Source: Heterocephalus glaber
Taxonomy: Eukaryota > Chordata > Mammalia > Rodentia > Bathyergidae
Length of the DNA: 64,000 bases
Direction of reading: 5' to 3'
Assembly: GCF_000247695.1 (NCBI RefSeq)
Contig: NW_004624801.1
Coordinates: 2,261,660 to 2,325,659 of the forward strand
Positions within the stretch are counted from its first letter, which is position 1; the number at the start of each line of letters is the position of its first letter. The translations under genes were made by a program, and so were the position numbers. The notes beneath the pieces were generated by a model that saw only the letters and a list, made by a program, of their open reading frames with translations, was not told where the DNA came from and did no database searches. Shown here in pieces: positions 52,859-64,000 of the stretch.

Positions 52859-55395
52859 GCTTGTACACATATCTAGTTCAATAGGTTTTGTAGTTTAAAA
52901 TGTGAACTTATGTATTTTTAAAAGCTTAACCTGTATATTTCAAAATTCTGACTTATATTGAAAAAAATACAGTGCCTATGCAAATCAGTGAGAAAGAACA
53001 TTAAAAATGACAGTGTCAAGACTTACTACACGTGAGTACCGGCTGAGTGCAGGCTACAAACGACCTGACAGACACATTTTATTTTCATCTGCACAGCAGT
53101 CCTAGGAGATGGGTGTGGTGATCTCCGTGGTGCAACCTGAAGCCCATCCAGCTGCCTTAGGCCTGAACTTGGAAGTGGCCAAGGCAGAATTGAAGTAGCT
53201 CACTTTGTCTTGGTGCCAAAGTCTGAGGTCAAGAATTTCTAAACAATGTCTTATCTGGTTCTCTCATCAAAGAGGTAAAAGGTATTCATTCCCCTAGAAG
53301 TTTCCAAATCTCACTGCCTCGCCTGTAGCTGTCCTGCTGACACTCGCTTGCTCGCTCGCAGGAGGTAGAGTATCTTTCAGCTCCCACGGGGCCATGCACA
53401 GAATCATGGTATTTTCTTCTTTCCTTAGAGGGAGAAACCAGCAAGGACCTTCCCAAGGACCTTCGCACCCTGGAGGTTGTAGATAGAAAATAAGAAATCA
53501 AACAAGCAAATAAAAAAGAAATGAAACCAAAACTCAACATGGCTTAGTCTGGATCTTCTAAGAAGCAAATGCTGAGATGGGATTAAATGAACAAGGATTT
53601 TATATAGGAATATCTGTGTGAGGGAAAATAGGGAGGGAACTAGAAAAGCCGGTGAAGCCATCAAACCGTAATGCAGGCCTGACCATGAGTGAGAGAAGGT
53701 AAAAACCCCCAAGACCACTGGTGAGGGTGAGCCAAAACTGGGCTCCCAAGAGTAAGCTCCTTACCACGGCATTCTTGCTGCTTTGAGCCACTGGACAGGG
53801 ACAGCCTGAGGGAGGCAAGACTTAGGTGCAAACTTGGTGGTGAGTCTCACAGAGCAGGGGCTGAGTCCTTCAGTCAAGGGTGCTCCTTGTGTTTGGAGGT
53901 ACATTCAGGTGGAGGGGGAAAAGGGAAGAACACTCAACTGGATTGAAGTAGCTTGTGTCTGTGTGTGCTGAGGAGGCTGCATTAACTACTGCACGCGTCC
54001 CCTGTGGATGAAAAACAGAGGTAAAGCCAGAGGCCACATCATTTATTGAACTTTTTCTATCTGTTTAGCATTGTGACTCATTCGATCTTCATGGTGACCC
54101 CATGCATCAGTCCTTCTTTCTGGGAGTACAGTGAGGAAGGAACAATCAGAGGACATGATGAGACACTGAGTGTCAGGACAGACCTGAGAGTTAAACTAGA
54201 GCCAGAGAGCAAGGAACCAGTAGTGCACCAGTGACCACAACCTCCCCTGTGACTGGAGGGTTGGGGCAGAGGGCTGCAGATGACACTATGGCTGATACAT
54301 TCTAGAAGATGTCCTTCAAGAGAACAACTCTAGAGAAGCTCCGTGCATTCTCCCTGGGAGACGAAATGGGTCTGTACCCTTCAAGAGTGTCAATACTGTA
54401 TTTGGATGCAGGATTCAGCAAGAAAACAACAGCAAAATCTGCCCATTTATCCACTTGCCATGAACTGCTACTTGTACAATTCAGTTGTTAGAATTTTAAA
54501 AAACCAGGCAAAAGGTGATTCCTGAAAAAAATGCAGAGCTCCCATCCCTATAGCTTACAAGTAGACCATCCCATAACCCTCATCTCTTGGTCCTACTCTG
54601 AGCCAGCTGTGAATACTTCCAAAGAGACAGAAGATATCCCAGAAGGAAAGGACAAAACACCATCAGAGATGCCGGACTTGTCCCATGTTTACTTTTGATC
54701 ATTTCTCTTTATAGGTTTCTGAGATCTTCCCACTGGGCTTTATTTTCCACCTAAGGGATTATTACCCTGAGTTGCCAGAGCCCTGAGTTCCTTATCACAC
54801 ACAATGGTCTCAACTCATAAATTTCAAGCCACTATTAACTTGGCCCGACAGATTTTTAAGACTCTTACAGACAGCATGCAATTAACCACCTCCTGTCGGC
54901 TGGAAAATCAGCTCAATGGCCATTCAAGTTCATGTCCAAACTCTTTTACATTAATGAAAGCATTAGACTCTCTCAGAAGCTGTAGAGACAGGAGGATGTC
55001 CACAAGGGAAGACAGAGTCAGCCAGGAGAAGGGAAAGCTAGCCCCACATCACATGCACACACAAATGACAAATCACAGTAGCCTCCAGTTTTCTTTACCC
55101 AAATTGCTTCATTGGATTTGGTGTACAAGTAAGTCCTATGTGATACTAACCTATGCAGTTTTACTGATCAGCTCTGCCTCTGGAAATCTATGTATGTAAG
55201 TGTGTCCTTACTGGGAGAAATAGTGACATAGCTTGTCAGTGGCCAAGGACCCCAGCTTCTACTCTTCCATACCATAAACTTCTTTCACATGCAAAGCCTG
55301 ATTCTTTCTTTTGCTCTTCTACCCACATTTGTCCTCCCTCTCCCTCTCTTTTCCCTTCCCTTCCCCTCTTCTTCATCCCCAAATCTCTCAGGTCT
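52859..55395. other. Intergenic DNA with two MIR-like fragments
   Basis: Reversed MIR-like pieces are possible at about 53015-53180 and 54040-54205. The rest is unassigned. Confidence 0.45.
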
Positions 55396-55399
55396 CTTC

Positions 55400-55700
55400 T
55401 TGCTTATATCCATCCCTCTATCTGGCATGCCTTTCCCTGATGTCCACATACTGAAATTCCACCTGCATTTCAACTGTTACCACCTTCATGAAGCCTTCTG
55501 TTATTCTCTCTCACTCTCATTTTATGCCCATAAGAACTTTCCCTTGGAGTGGAAATCTTGATACCTACAGCTTGTCCTCCAGGATTAGCCAGTATATTCA
55601 TTAAAGGCAAGTTGCTTTCATTTATTTCATCTTGATAGATTTAGAATGAATGGAACAATGTCTTAAACATAGTATATAACAGGCACCTTATGAATGTTAA
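55400..55700 (+). repeat. L2 LINE 3' end
   Basis: CTGGCATGCCTTTCCCTGA, TTCATGAAGCCTTCTGTTA and AACATAGTATATAACAGGCA follow L2 order. Confidence 0.7.
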
Positions 55701-55849
55701 CACACATGTTAATAAGTACAGGGAGATAGATACATTGAAGCAAGTAGATCACACTGGCTACATAGCTTCATCTGCCCATAGTTTTGCACCTTGTCCAAGA
55801 CAAAAGTCGTCTTATGCCCCAAATCTTTGTTTCCTGCTAGAGTGGAAAG

Positions 55850-56700
55850 CCCCACATCTATCTAGTTAAAAGCCCATGTGGCATCCTCAACTCTTTCCTA
55901 CTCTTTTACCTTCACATTCAATCAGTTCCTAGACTTCCTGATTTTTCTAGGCATTTGGTTACTCCATACTTTCCTCTCTACTATAGCTTCTGTAGGTCAG
56001 AAATTCTCCCTTCTGTGTTAAAACATCAGCATCCTTACAGGTTTCACCAACTCCAAGTTTACCCTCTTTCTATCCATGCTCCCTAAGGAATGATCATTCT
56101 AAAACAATTCTGAGTATACAGTGGTACCTCAGTTCACGAATGCATTTGTTTGTGAACGATTTGGTTTGCAAACAGAAGTGTTTGGCAAAATTTGGTTTCT
56201 GTTTGCAAACTCTCCATCGGGTAATGAACACGAATGTGGGCATCTTTTCTGCACAAACACAAACATGTCCTTCTTTTCCAGAACTGGGGAACAAATTAAA
56301 TTCGTGAACTGACGTACCACTGTACAAATCTCCTACACTACAGTATCGTGATGAAGTCCAGTCTCTGCATTCCAGCCTGAGAGCTCTCTGTGACCTGGCC
56401 TCTCTATACACTGACAGCTTTAGCCCATACCTCTCCTGGCTTTGCTGTGTACAGTGAAAGCAATGGCATATCATGCTGCTTGTGGCTCCTTCTAATTTCT
56501 TCTAGCTGGGGCTGCATCCTCTCTCTGCCAATCCTGACCTCTTCTTCACTCCACCTCCAAGCCTCCAAGCCTTCTGGAAGCCTCCCCACTCCTAAACTTG
56601 CTCATTGTCCCACAGCACTCTATTGTCCCCCCCATCCTACCATTGACTCATTGTATCACAATATTCTGTTTTCACACCTGTCTCTCCCATGAGATAAAGC
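55850..56700 (+). repeat. L2 LINE body fragment, split by a mariner-type element
   Basis: L2-like pyrimidine-rich sequence runs to 56118 and resumes at 56323 (CTCTCTGTGACCTGGCCTC and onward). The break is the 204-base element at 56119-56322. Confidence 0.6.
56119..56322. mobile_element. Short Tc1/mariner-type non-autonomous element (MITE) with intact terminal repeats
   Basis: The 23-base ends are inverted copies (22 of 23 match), beginning CAGTGGTACCTCAGTTCACG at 56119 and ending at 56322. TA flanks both sides (56117-56118, 56323-56324). A perfect 14-base internal inverted repeat lies at 56164-56177 and 56197-56210. It codes for nothing. The high end-to-end match suggests it is younger than the L2 it interrupts. 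Confidence 0.85.
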
Positions 56701-56732
56701 CCTCAGAGCCTCCTATGAAGATGATATCAGTA

Positions 56733-57280
56733 CAGGATGTGACCGAAAAGTCCACTGAATATTTGAAGTAAAAAAAAGTTATCACAGTAAAAGACACATT
56801 GCCATTAATTGCCCTCAAAGTACTGCCCCTTGCTTTGAACACACTTATCCATTATTCTTGCCACTTTCTGAAGCAGATCTGCAAGTACTCTTTCCTGTCT
56901 TTAGTTGCAGTCATGGCTGTATCAATTTCCTAAAACAATTCCAAACCTTTACCTGTTGTGGTTATTTTGACTTTGGGGAAGAACTGGACGTCACATACAC
57001 CAGATCAGGTGAATAAGGTGGATGAGGACACATTGTAATGTTTTTATGAGCTTTCCCATTGGGTGGCACTGGGCAACAGCATTCACTGTATTTTTTATCA
57101 CACCTTGTAAAGACACTCACAAAAGAGGACTTCCAGAACTGCAACAGAAAGTGGCAAGAACAATGGAATAAGTGCATTCTCGGTGAGGGGGAATATTTTG
57201 AGGGTGATTAATGACAATATGTCTTTTACTGTAATAAAAAGCTCTGCTTAAATATATATCATATTTTTGATTGGCCCTTG
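56733..57280. mobile_element. Mariner-type fold-back element with transposase remnants on both strands
   Basis: TA flanks both ends (56731-56732, 57281-57282). The left arm (about 56781-56895) and the reversed right arm (about 57121-57235) share about three quarters of their bases by eye. Each arm resembles the 3' end of a mariner transposase gene, in opposite orientation. On the - strand, a HPPYSPDL motif (57001-57027), typical of the mariner catalytic region, is still readable. The frames are broken, so no active enzyme is expected. Confidence 0.75.
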
Positions 57281-57282
57281 TA

Positions 57283-58139
57283 TTTTATTAACATTTGCCA
57301 CAAGAGCAAAGAGTAACTCCCATCCTTTTTGAACATTTCTATAAATGTAATTGGGGCAATATGAAACTTTGGTGGAATGGTCCTCATCACTAAAACTCCT
57401 GTTCCTTCAAAAGATTCGGAAGGGCAACATCATGCTCCAAGAGGGGCCAGGACCCTTGTCCAGGCTATACATTGTGTCGAGATCATCCCAGCATGAATGG
57501 GAGATTCTATGGAAACACATCAACCTCTCTGTACCACAACCAGGGGCTCTTATTATGAAGAGACTATATTAGTCATGTGTCATCATTCTAACTGCATTCG
57601 AAACATACGTGTGTTGAGAACTGCAAAGCAAAAATAATAAATAAATAAATAAGCAAGCCACGCTGTGATTTCCTCTGATCAAGAAGGAACTTTCAGTCCT
57701 CCAAACACTAGCAACCTCTGTGAGATTGCAGTGCTGTCTCTCCCTTTGCCTGGAAATGCCAGTATTAGCCGTGAAATCAAACAGTTCAGAGATCTCCGGA
57801 AAATACAGGGAAAAATTACCAAATATCAAAATGTAGCAGAGTGTAGCCTGGGCTTTGAACTTTTTTTTTAAAAGGGAAATCTATTTAAATGTAGATTATA
57901 ACCTTCTCTCTGGGATTATTTTTCTGTTTTGTGAGCAAATCAAATAAGAATGTCTTTTCCCAAAGTGGGTCCTGGGCTGTGTTTGAATTTTGCCACCCCT
58001 GTGTTGCCGTACTCCGTGGATCTTTCTTCACGATGGTTGCTTCCAGTTGTCACCTCCCCTCGCACCCACAGCGCAGCTGTCCAGGAAGAAATGGGACATA
58101 GTGCAGGAAAAAGAGTTTGAGGCGGGGCAGGGTCCGCAG
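57283..58139. other. Intergenic DNA, nothing assignable
   Basis: Contains a short AAAT repeat at 57634-57654. No gene is supported. Confidence 0.4.
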
Positions 58140-58400
58140 AGACTAAGAGCAAACAGCTGTACAGTCTGGAGGCAATTAGGCTTGGGTTGTCCTTCTGTCT
58201 ACAAATCGAATCAAAGTTATTATTTATACTTTTCTTCAGATAGATTATGAGTGAAGCTATATCAAAGTCTGGCTAATTTATAGCAGTGTTTCTGGAGGGA
58301 AAAAAATGCATCCTGAGTTCCAAACAACAAGTTTGTGATCTGGAAAACAGTCTGGTTAAGGTCGAGTTTACAATTACTAATTACTAATAAGCTATAAAAC
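58140..58400. promoter_or_regulatory. Candidate regulatory element with paired TCF/LEF motifs
   Basis: ATCAAAG occurs at 58210-58216 and 58261-58267 on the same strand, with CAATTAG (58174) and TAATTACTAA-type cores near 58375. No repeat covers it. It is about 23.5 kb downstream of the SOX9 start. Confidence 0.3.
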
Positions 58401-59589
58401 TGAAGTCAACATTTTTCTGCTTCCTTACCACTTTTAGTTCTTACTGAGCTTATCGCTAACCCAAACATTTTATTTTATTTCCATAAAACCTGTTACTAAG
58501 TATAAGGATCACACTTGTGAAAGTGATTTCTGAAATTACTAGGACTGTACTTTTGACGTCCTTGAAATTTATTTGGCTTCTTTTGATCTGTGACTACCAG
58601 CTTCTTGGATTATTCTGAATTTTAATGATTGCAGTTATCAGTTTTAGTGATCCCTTCCAGTTATTGATCATAAACACATCGCACAAGCATTTCTTTTATG
58701 ACTTCCTCTCATTTCCAATGGTTGAAACACTGAATGGCAAACTAGAACCCAGATGATCCACCCGTGGAGATTTTCCCTCATATTAACACTGATCTGGCTC
58801 TGAACTGCTTTCTACGAGATATGGTCATTTAAGCACAAGCGGAAGTGGCCCTCACATCTGCCTCATGTTCTTCCATCTTGTTCCGGGTACCACCAGGCAT
58901 CACGGCCCTTCATGAGATGACAGCAGACAGTGAATTGGTCCTCCCTGTGCCTTCTGATCCAGGCCTCAGAAAAAGTATATTTAAAACTACCACCTGTTGG
59001 AATTACACTTAGCAGAAATATATATTTTGACACATTAAGCAACAGTATAGGAAATCAAATATTTCTATTTCTCAAAATTCAGCAAGAAGTTCTTTTAAAA
59101 ATGCGTGGGAAATGCTCCCAAAGTGTCCCCGTTTTATTGGCCCAACCCCAAGGGTGATCAGGAGCACTCTTAACAAAATGTCCTCATTTCTCCTCCTTGG
59201 GGAGCCAAAGCCAGGCACTCAAAAGTACCTCTGATGATGGGGTCATTTCAACCCTGGCAATCCCGTTCTGTTCCAGAGAAGACGAACACTCTACACCGTG
59301 AGAGGCATTCCAGAGACGCCACAGTAGAAGGCAGATCCTCAGCTGACCTCAGGACAAAGCAGGGACAGTCTCTTCACAAGGGCACAATTTGATGCTGAGC
59401 TCTCCAGTCCCACAGAGCCAAGTTCTTGTTTCTTCTGCCATCGGCACGATGGAGGTGGGAAGGCGTGAGGTGGAAGGTGGAGGAGACTCTCTTCTTTGGT
59501 TCTGGTATAAAGGAGCTGGAGTGGAAGGGGAACGAGCTGGAGAAGAAGAGGAGAGAGTGCTGTGGAACACTCACTGGATGCTTCAAATG
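58401..59589. other. Intergenic DNA, nothing assignable
   Basis: AT-rich single-copy-looking sequence without a supported gene. Confidence 0.4.
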
Positions 59590-59762
59590 TGCCAAGTGTA
59601 TTCTGAGTATTTTGCACACATTCCCAGCCAAGCAACATCCTGACGGAGAAAGGGATCCACTTCACCTGTAAAGAAACTGGGGAGAGTTCAGCCACAGGTG
59701 GAAGTCAGGTGGCTGGTGAACAGCAGGGATGGGTTTGAACCCAAATCACCTGACTCTGATTT
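59590..59762 (-). repeat. MIR SINE, antisense
   Basis: CACCTGTAAAGAAACTGGGG, then GGGTTTGAACCCAAATCACC and TGACTCTGAT follow reversed MIR order. Confidence 0.75.
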
Positions 59763-60238
59763 TACCCTTGAACCCTCCAGCCCACCCAAGTGCAGCTGAG
59801 AAACCCAGGGCAAGAAAAACCCATCCCGGCCAAGTATTAGACTTTCTCCAGGGAGGCCTCGTGGAAAAGCCACAGCTAACTTGCATCACACAAATAGCAG
59901 GGTCCTTGAAGAAAGTCCATGCCTTTTCCCCTGTACTCTGCTCCCACCCTAAACCTCGGATCCTCACCCGCCCCCCTCAATGGCTTCTCCCCCAACAGCA
60001 TGAATTACAAGGAGGTTGACAGTATTAAGGATCCACTTGTTTTCAATTATACTACACACACTCACACCTCCTCCTTGCTCATTTTGTAAGAGGTAGGAGG
60101 AAGAATTGTGTCACTGGGGAGATTTGGAAAAGCATTCGTTCCCACCCTAGCACCCTTTCCTTCTAAGAGTGCAGCCCCCAGGGGACATCCCACCAGGTGA
60201 GGGACTGGGGCTTTCCACTGCATGATGGAGGTGGGGAG

Positions 60239-60322
60239 AATACAGAGGAGGAGAGAAGAGGAGAGAGGAGGAGAGGACTAGGATCAGGAGGAGGAAGGGG
60301 AAGGGGAGGAGGAAGAGGTTGC
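60239..60322. repeat. Purine-rich (GGA/GA)n tract
   Basis: About 84 bases are almost all G and A on the + strand (only a short CTAGGATC break). Confidence 0.9.
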
Positions 60323-60349
60323 CCCCGCCGAGGAAGAACCTTTTCCCAC

Positions 60350-60690
60350 GGAAATGCTTTGTAGCGGGTGTCCATTAGCATCCCTATGCATAATAAGAGC
60401 CCGGTCTATTGTCATGCAGATTAATTCAGACGACACACTCTCCTCCACCGCACTGCCCCAGCACCGGGAAGTTTCTCACACTGCCGCAGCCAATTCTAAC
60501 TGGCCTCTGCGCCATCTTTCATTAATTATTTCTCTGCCCTTCGCTCCTCCTGCAAGATTTGTTCTCAGCAACATCCTCCCTTCACCTCCCAGCTGCTGCT
60601 GCCCCCTTCTCCTTCTGCAGCCACCGACCCAAAATAAGTTATCAAAAAAAATACATCAAAACTATAGAGACCTGTACATTTCCGATCAAT
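60350..60690. promoter_or_regulatory. Candidate conserved element downstream of SOX9
   Basis: Unique DNA with TCCATTAGCA, TATGCATAAT, AGATTAATTC, GCCAATTC and TTCATTAATTATTTC packed into about 180 bases. It lies about 25.7 kb downstream of the SOX9 start and contains no repeat. Confidence 0.35.
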
Positions 60691-61199
60691 AGTGACCAAG
60701 AAGAGTTCTACTAAAGAGAGAAAGGGGATGAGATCCAGCCTTTCTCAAGGGGTGGCTCCTCTTTCGCTGTTTCCGGTCACGGTCAGAGTTTCTCAGCAGT
60801 GTCCCTGTCCCCAGGGAGCCGCGTTCTCTCATCACAGGCCATTGGGCCATTCAGGGCCTGATAAGATGGATTCTCTTCCTTTAAGGACAGAGGGTGACTC
60901 ATCCTTGCCATTGTTTGTTCTGTCAACCTTTTGGTCCCGGCCACTGACCAAGTTAATGCCACTTGTGCACATCAGCTGGCTTGAGCTCACCCAACAGGCC
61001 ACTGTCACCAGCTGAGGCTAGTTTCTGCCCTGAAAGCAGTCCTCTGTCACCTACCTTTGATGCTGGGGCCACAGACTCTGCACCCTCTTTCCACTTTCTG
61101 ACCCTTGGGTATCCTGATCGGTGTCCCCAACCTTCTGCCGGTCCTAGCATCTGATTCCTGCAGACCCTTCTTAACAGCTGGCCCTCTTCCTGCCAGAAC

Positions 61200-61415
61200 T
61201 GTGCCTTCTTTGGTACACAGCACAGCAGACTGGTTCTCAGGTCTGAAAACCAAGTTCAAATCCCGCTGTCTGTTTTCTACCTTGGTGTGTCTCAGTGCAC
61301 CCATCTATCAAATGGGAGTAACAGTTAGACTCTCCTGGTAGAGCGGTTTTGGTGCATGTAAAGCATGAAAACAATCCCTGGCACAGTTAGCATTTTAATA
61401 CATGTTAGATAGTGT
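61200..61415 (+). repeat. MIR SINE
   Basis: AAGTTCAAATCCCGCTGTCT, a CATCTATCAAATGGGAGTAA core and CCCTGGCACAGTTAGCATTT follow MIR order. Confidence 0.8.
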
Positions 61416-61719
61416 CATTCATTGATTTTCCCAGACTTCACCTTTACTTGGCTTATCTAGCTAACTCTTCCCGTTCTAATTCAGCAAATTTCCCTCTTCT
61501 ATTTATTGCTTCTTTTGCTCTCCAAAATATTTTACAACAATGAAATGCACAATATCATGCAGCACTGCTAAGGCAGAAAGCATTGGATTGGGAGTCTGGT
61601 GCCATCCCAAACATTCGACCTGTTCCCGACCCTCATGGTCCTGGCATTTGCACCACAGATCTCAGTAGAAGGAGTGAGGAAAAACAGGGATGGAGAGGCA
61701 CATACTAGAAATCAACTTT

Positions 61720-61960
61720 AGCTTACACATTATCTCAACAACAAACAGGCTTTGTAGAGAGACACAAATTATATGCAAATCCTATGCAAATCTGAATGTA
61801 AATACTTTGGGCCCAGGGAGAAAATTCTTGAGGCATTCCCATTCCCCTGCTTCCCCACTTCCCAAGCTGCAATTTGTTTTCTGATTGGTCCACTGGGAAT
61901 TCATTATAAATATTCAAAGGTGTGGGTAATTCACAGAAGGCATTCATTTCACCTGCTTTT
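61720..61960. promoter_or_regulatory. Candidate element with tandem octamer motifs
   Basis: ATGCAAAT occurs at 61773-61780 and 61784-61791, 11 bases apart. Nearby are AACAAACAGG, GATTGGTCC (inverted CCAAT) and TTCAAAGGTGTGGG. No repeat covers it. Confidence 0.35.
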
Positions 61961-62971
61961 CAGAAATCAAAGGCTGTGAGGACCCCAGGAAGGGAAAGTC
62001 ATTATGGGCAACCCTTGGATTGGAGGCAATGCTATGTCCACTCGGATCCCAACCCTAAGAGAATAAACACCCAGATACACTGTGGACGAAGCCCAAAGGC
62101 AGCAGCTACAAACCTCAGGGTCTTGGGCTGGGTTGGGCTGGGCTGGGCTTGCTCAGCGTAGCTTTGGTTTGTCTTCCTGGGCCCTGGGGAACACCACCAC
62201 TTGCTTTATCCCTCCCGTCAGAGATTGCTCACACTGTCCTTTCTGTAACTAGATAAGGAAGTAACCATAGGCAGCGGCAGAAGTGGGAAAGAGAAAAGTG
62301 AGAACAGTAGTCATGCACTCACCCGATGAGATTTTAGAGGAGCTCTACTGGGTGTCAGACAGTTCCCAGCTATGGCATAGAAAATTTCATCCAAGCTTGT
62401 GGTCCACATTGAGAAAATTTTCTCCTGAGAGCATACCTCACTCAGAGTTCCCCTGCAATACAGTTGCTAAAAGAAAATCCTATAACTAGGTTGCTGATGT
62501 TATATATTCATCACACCCAGCCTCAACTGGATGCTCACAATGGCCTGAAATCATGTGTGTTTCTTAACTCAGCCCACTCCCCCATTCTAATGCACGGTGA
62601 TGTCTTACCTTGGCTTTTCTCCAACCTGCCATTTTCCTCTGTTCCTCCAGTTCAACATTCTTGGCAGAGAAGATGGGAGCCATACCCACTAACTTTGGAC
62701 TCACTCACAGGTTACCTATCCTCTCCTTCTCCTTCCCTGGTGCTCCAAGGAAAAGCAAGTTCCTTCTACCAAAGACCAACTGGTCAAGTTCCCTTTCACT
62801 TCTTGAGCCTGGTCACCAGAGTTCAAATAACAGGTCAACAAGCATGTTAAATAGATGACCTCCATTACACAGTTAGCATTGTGCCTGCTGCTATGAAAAT
62901 CTGAACAACCTCACTAGTATCAAGGACAAGCATCCAACACCAATGAGGTCTCCTTTTCTGTCCAGGAGCAG
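61961..62971. other. Intergenic DNA with a GGGCT repeat
   Basis: About five imperfect GGGCT units lie at 62125-62150. No gene is supported. Confidence 0.45.
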
Positions 62972-63167
62972 CACTGTCTCATAGAATTTTCTGGGATGAT
63001 GGAAATGCTCTGTCTCTGCCCTGTCCAATATGGTGGCCACCAGAGTCAAGTGTGGCTAAAGACACTGGAAACGCAGCTCATGTGACTTGGAGCTAAATTT
63101 TTTCATTTTACTTCATTCTAATGAACTTAGACAATCACACAGAGCTAATGGCTACTGTATTAGCACT
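62972..63167. mobile_element. MER3-like hAT-Charlie relic
   Basis: CACTGTCTCATAGAATTTTC, GATGATGGAAATGCTCTGTC and TGGCTACTGTATTAGCAC match the ends and interior of a short hAT element. The family name is from memory and may be a sister family. Confidence 0.65.
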
Positions 63168-63189
63168 AGTTTAATGCCTGACAAGTTTT

Positions 63190-63500
63190 AAGAGATTGGC
63201 ATTATCCAGAGTGGTTGAGAGTATGGTGCCTGCATATACCACCATCAGGCATTTCAGTAGCTATGGCATTTTGGAGGACAGCATAGCAGTACCTGTCATG
63301 TTAAACATGCACTCTTCAAGTTCTCAGAATCTGACCTAAAATAAATTCTCATAAAGGCACAAAAAAATGAGAGTGAAGAATTTGCAATTTGCAAATGTAT
63401 GTATTTATCTCCAATTTCTCCATATTGCAAATTTTGCTATAATATATGCCTTTGATCATCTGTATGCTGAAAATAATCAAGATAAATACTCAAGGCTATT
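63190..63500 (+). repeat. Probable old LINE fragment
   Basis: GGCATTTTGGAGGACAGCAT and GTTAAACATGCACTCTTCAA recall an L1 3' region on the + strand, but divergence is high. Confidence 0.35.
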
Positions 63501-63524
63501 GAGACAATGGAATTATTATTTTTA

Positions 63525-63610
63525 TTTTTTATTTTTTGGTACGAGGATCAAGCTCAGGACCTTCCAGTTTTGAGCCAGGTGGCAGCACCACTGAGCTAAA
63601 TCCCCAGCCT
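63525..63610 (-). mobile_element. ID SINE, antisense
   Basis: Reversed boxes (GATCAAGCTC; CCACTGAGCTAAAT) with a T-rich start; GGAATT-led flanks at about 63509 and 63611 suggest an imperfect target-site duplication. Confidence 0.85.
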
Positions 63611-63693
63611 GGAATTGATTTATTTTTAGGAGCTAACAGGAGTTCTAGTACAAAGTGAATTGCTATATAAATGATAACTATTATTAATCAATT

Positions 63694-63694
63694 A

Positions 63695-63736
<42 letters not shown>
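63694..63736. repeat. (TAG)n trinucleotide repeat
   Basis: About 14 uninterrupted TAG units. Confidence 0.97.
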
Positions 63737-64000
63737 AAGTAGGGTCAGGATTAAGATCAAAGCCTTGTAATCTCATTTTTAAATTAGCCTCTTCCCTAAG
63801 GAATGGCATCACTGTCTGTCATGACTCAGGAATGGAGACTCTTTTACAGACGTAATCTCAACTCTTCCCTCCCTCAACCTCACTGCCTCTCCTTCCTTAC
63901 AAAGCCAACTGGCCCCTTCTCAATTTGGATTCCCACGCTCACACTCCCACACTGGGATGCAAACAGAGCAAATATCCATGCTGAAATTCTAGCTTTTCCC
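63737..64000. other. Intergenic DNA at the window edge
   Basis: I see no gene or nameable repeat. Confidence 0.4.

Overview
This window is one mammalian gene in a gene desert. The only protein-coding gene is SOX9, on the + strand: three coding exons at 35034-35464, 36225-36478 and 37024-37862, consensus splice sites, and a predicted protein of 507 residues. The estimated transcript runs from about 34692 to about 39875. The 34 kb upstream and 24 kb downstream show no other credible gene. This fits the known SOX9 setting, a large gene-poor domain full of distal enhancers.

The interspersed repeats point to a rodent outside the mouse/rat group. There are several tRNA-derived ID SINEs (7821, 10300, 12875, 18851, 20895, 63525), 7SL-derived B1 monomers (10397, 11207), and B1-dID composites carrying the internally deleted ID half (18630, 26741, 52690). 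B1-dID is known from squirrels, dormice, beavers and guinea-pig relatives. I saw no B2 or murine L1. I cannot name the species.

Layout. 1-3040: antisense endogenous retrovirus (broken pol, protease-like and gag-like stretches, a primer site resembling tRNA-Leu, one LTR). 3.2-30 kb: desert with old MIR, L2, MLT1, MER2 and MaLR relics and younger ID/B1 insertions; within it, 23.84-24.03 kb, about 10.7 kb upstream of the transcription start, holds SOX-type and SF1-type motifs where the testis enhancer TES is expected. 30-34.6 kb: repeat-poor promoter approach that becomes a CpG island. 34.6-39.9 kb: SOX9. 40-64 kb: desert with L2, L1, MIR, MER5A, MER20-like and MER3-like relics, two Tc1/mariner-type elements with intact inverted ends (56119-56322 and the fold-back 56733-57280), and several repeat-free stretches with clustered homeodomain, TCF/LEF or octamer motifs.

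How it works together: SOX9 is an HMG-box transcription factor needed for cartilage, testis, neural crest and many progenitor tissues. It is dosage sensitive and controlled mostly from distant elements, so the non-coding part is probably largely regulatory or inert repeat. The candidate enhancers given here rest on motifs read by eye plus location; none was tested by alignment. Repeat edges are approximate unless flanking duplications are stated.
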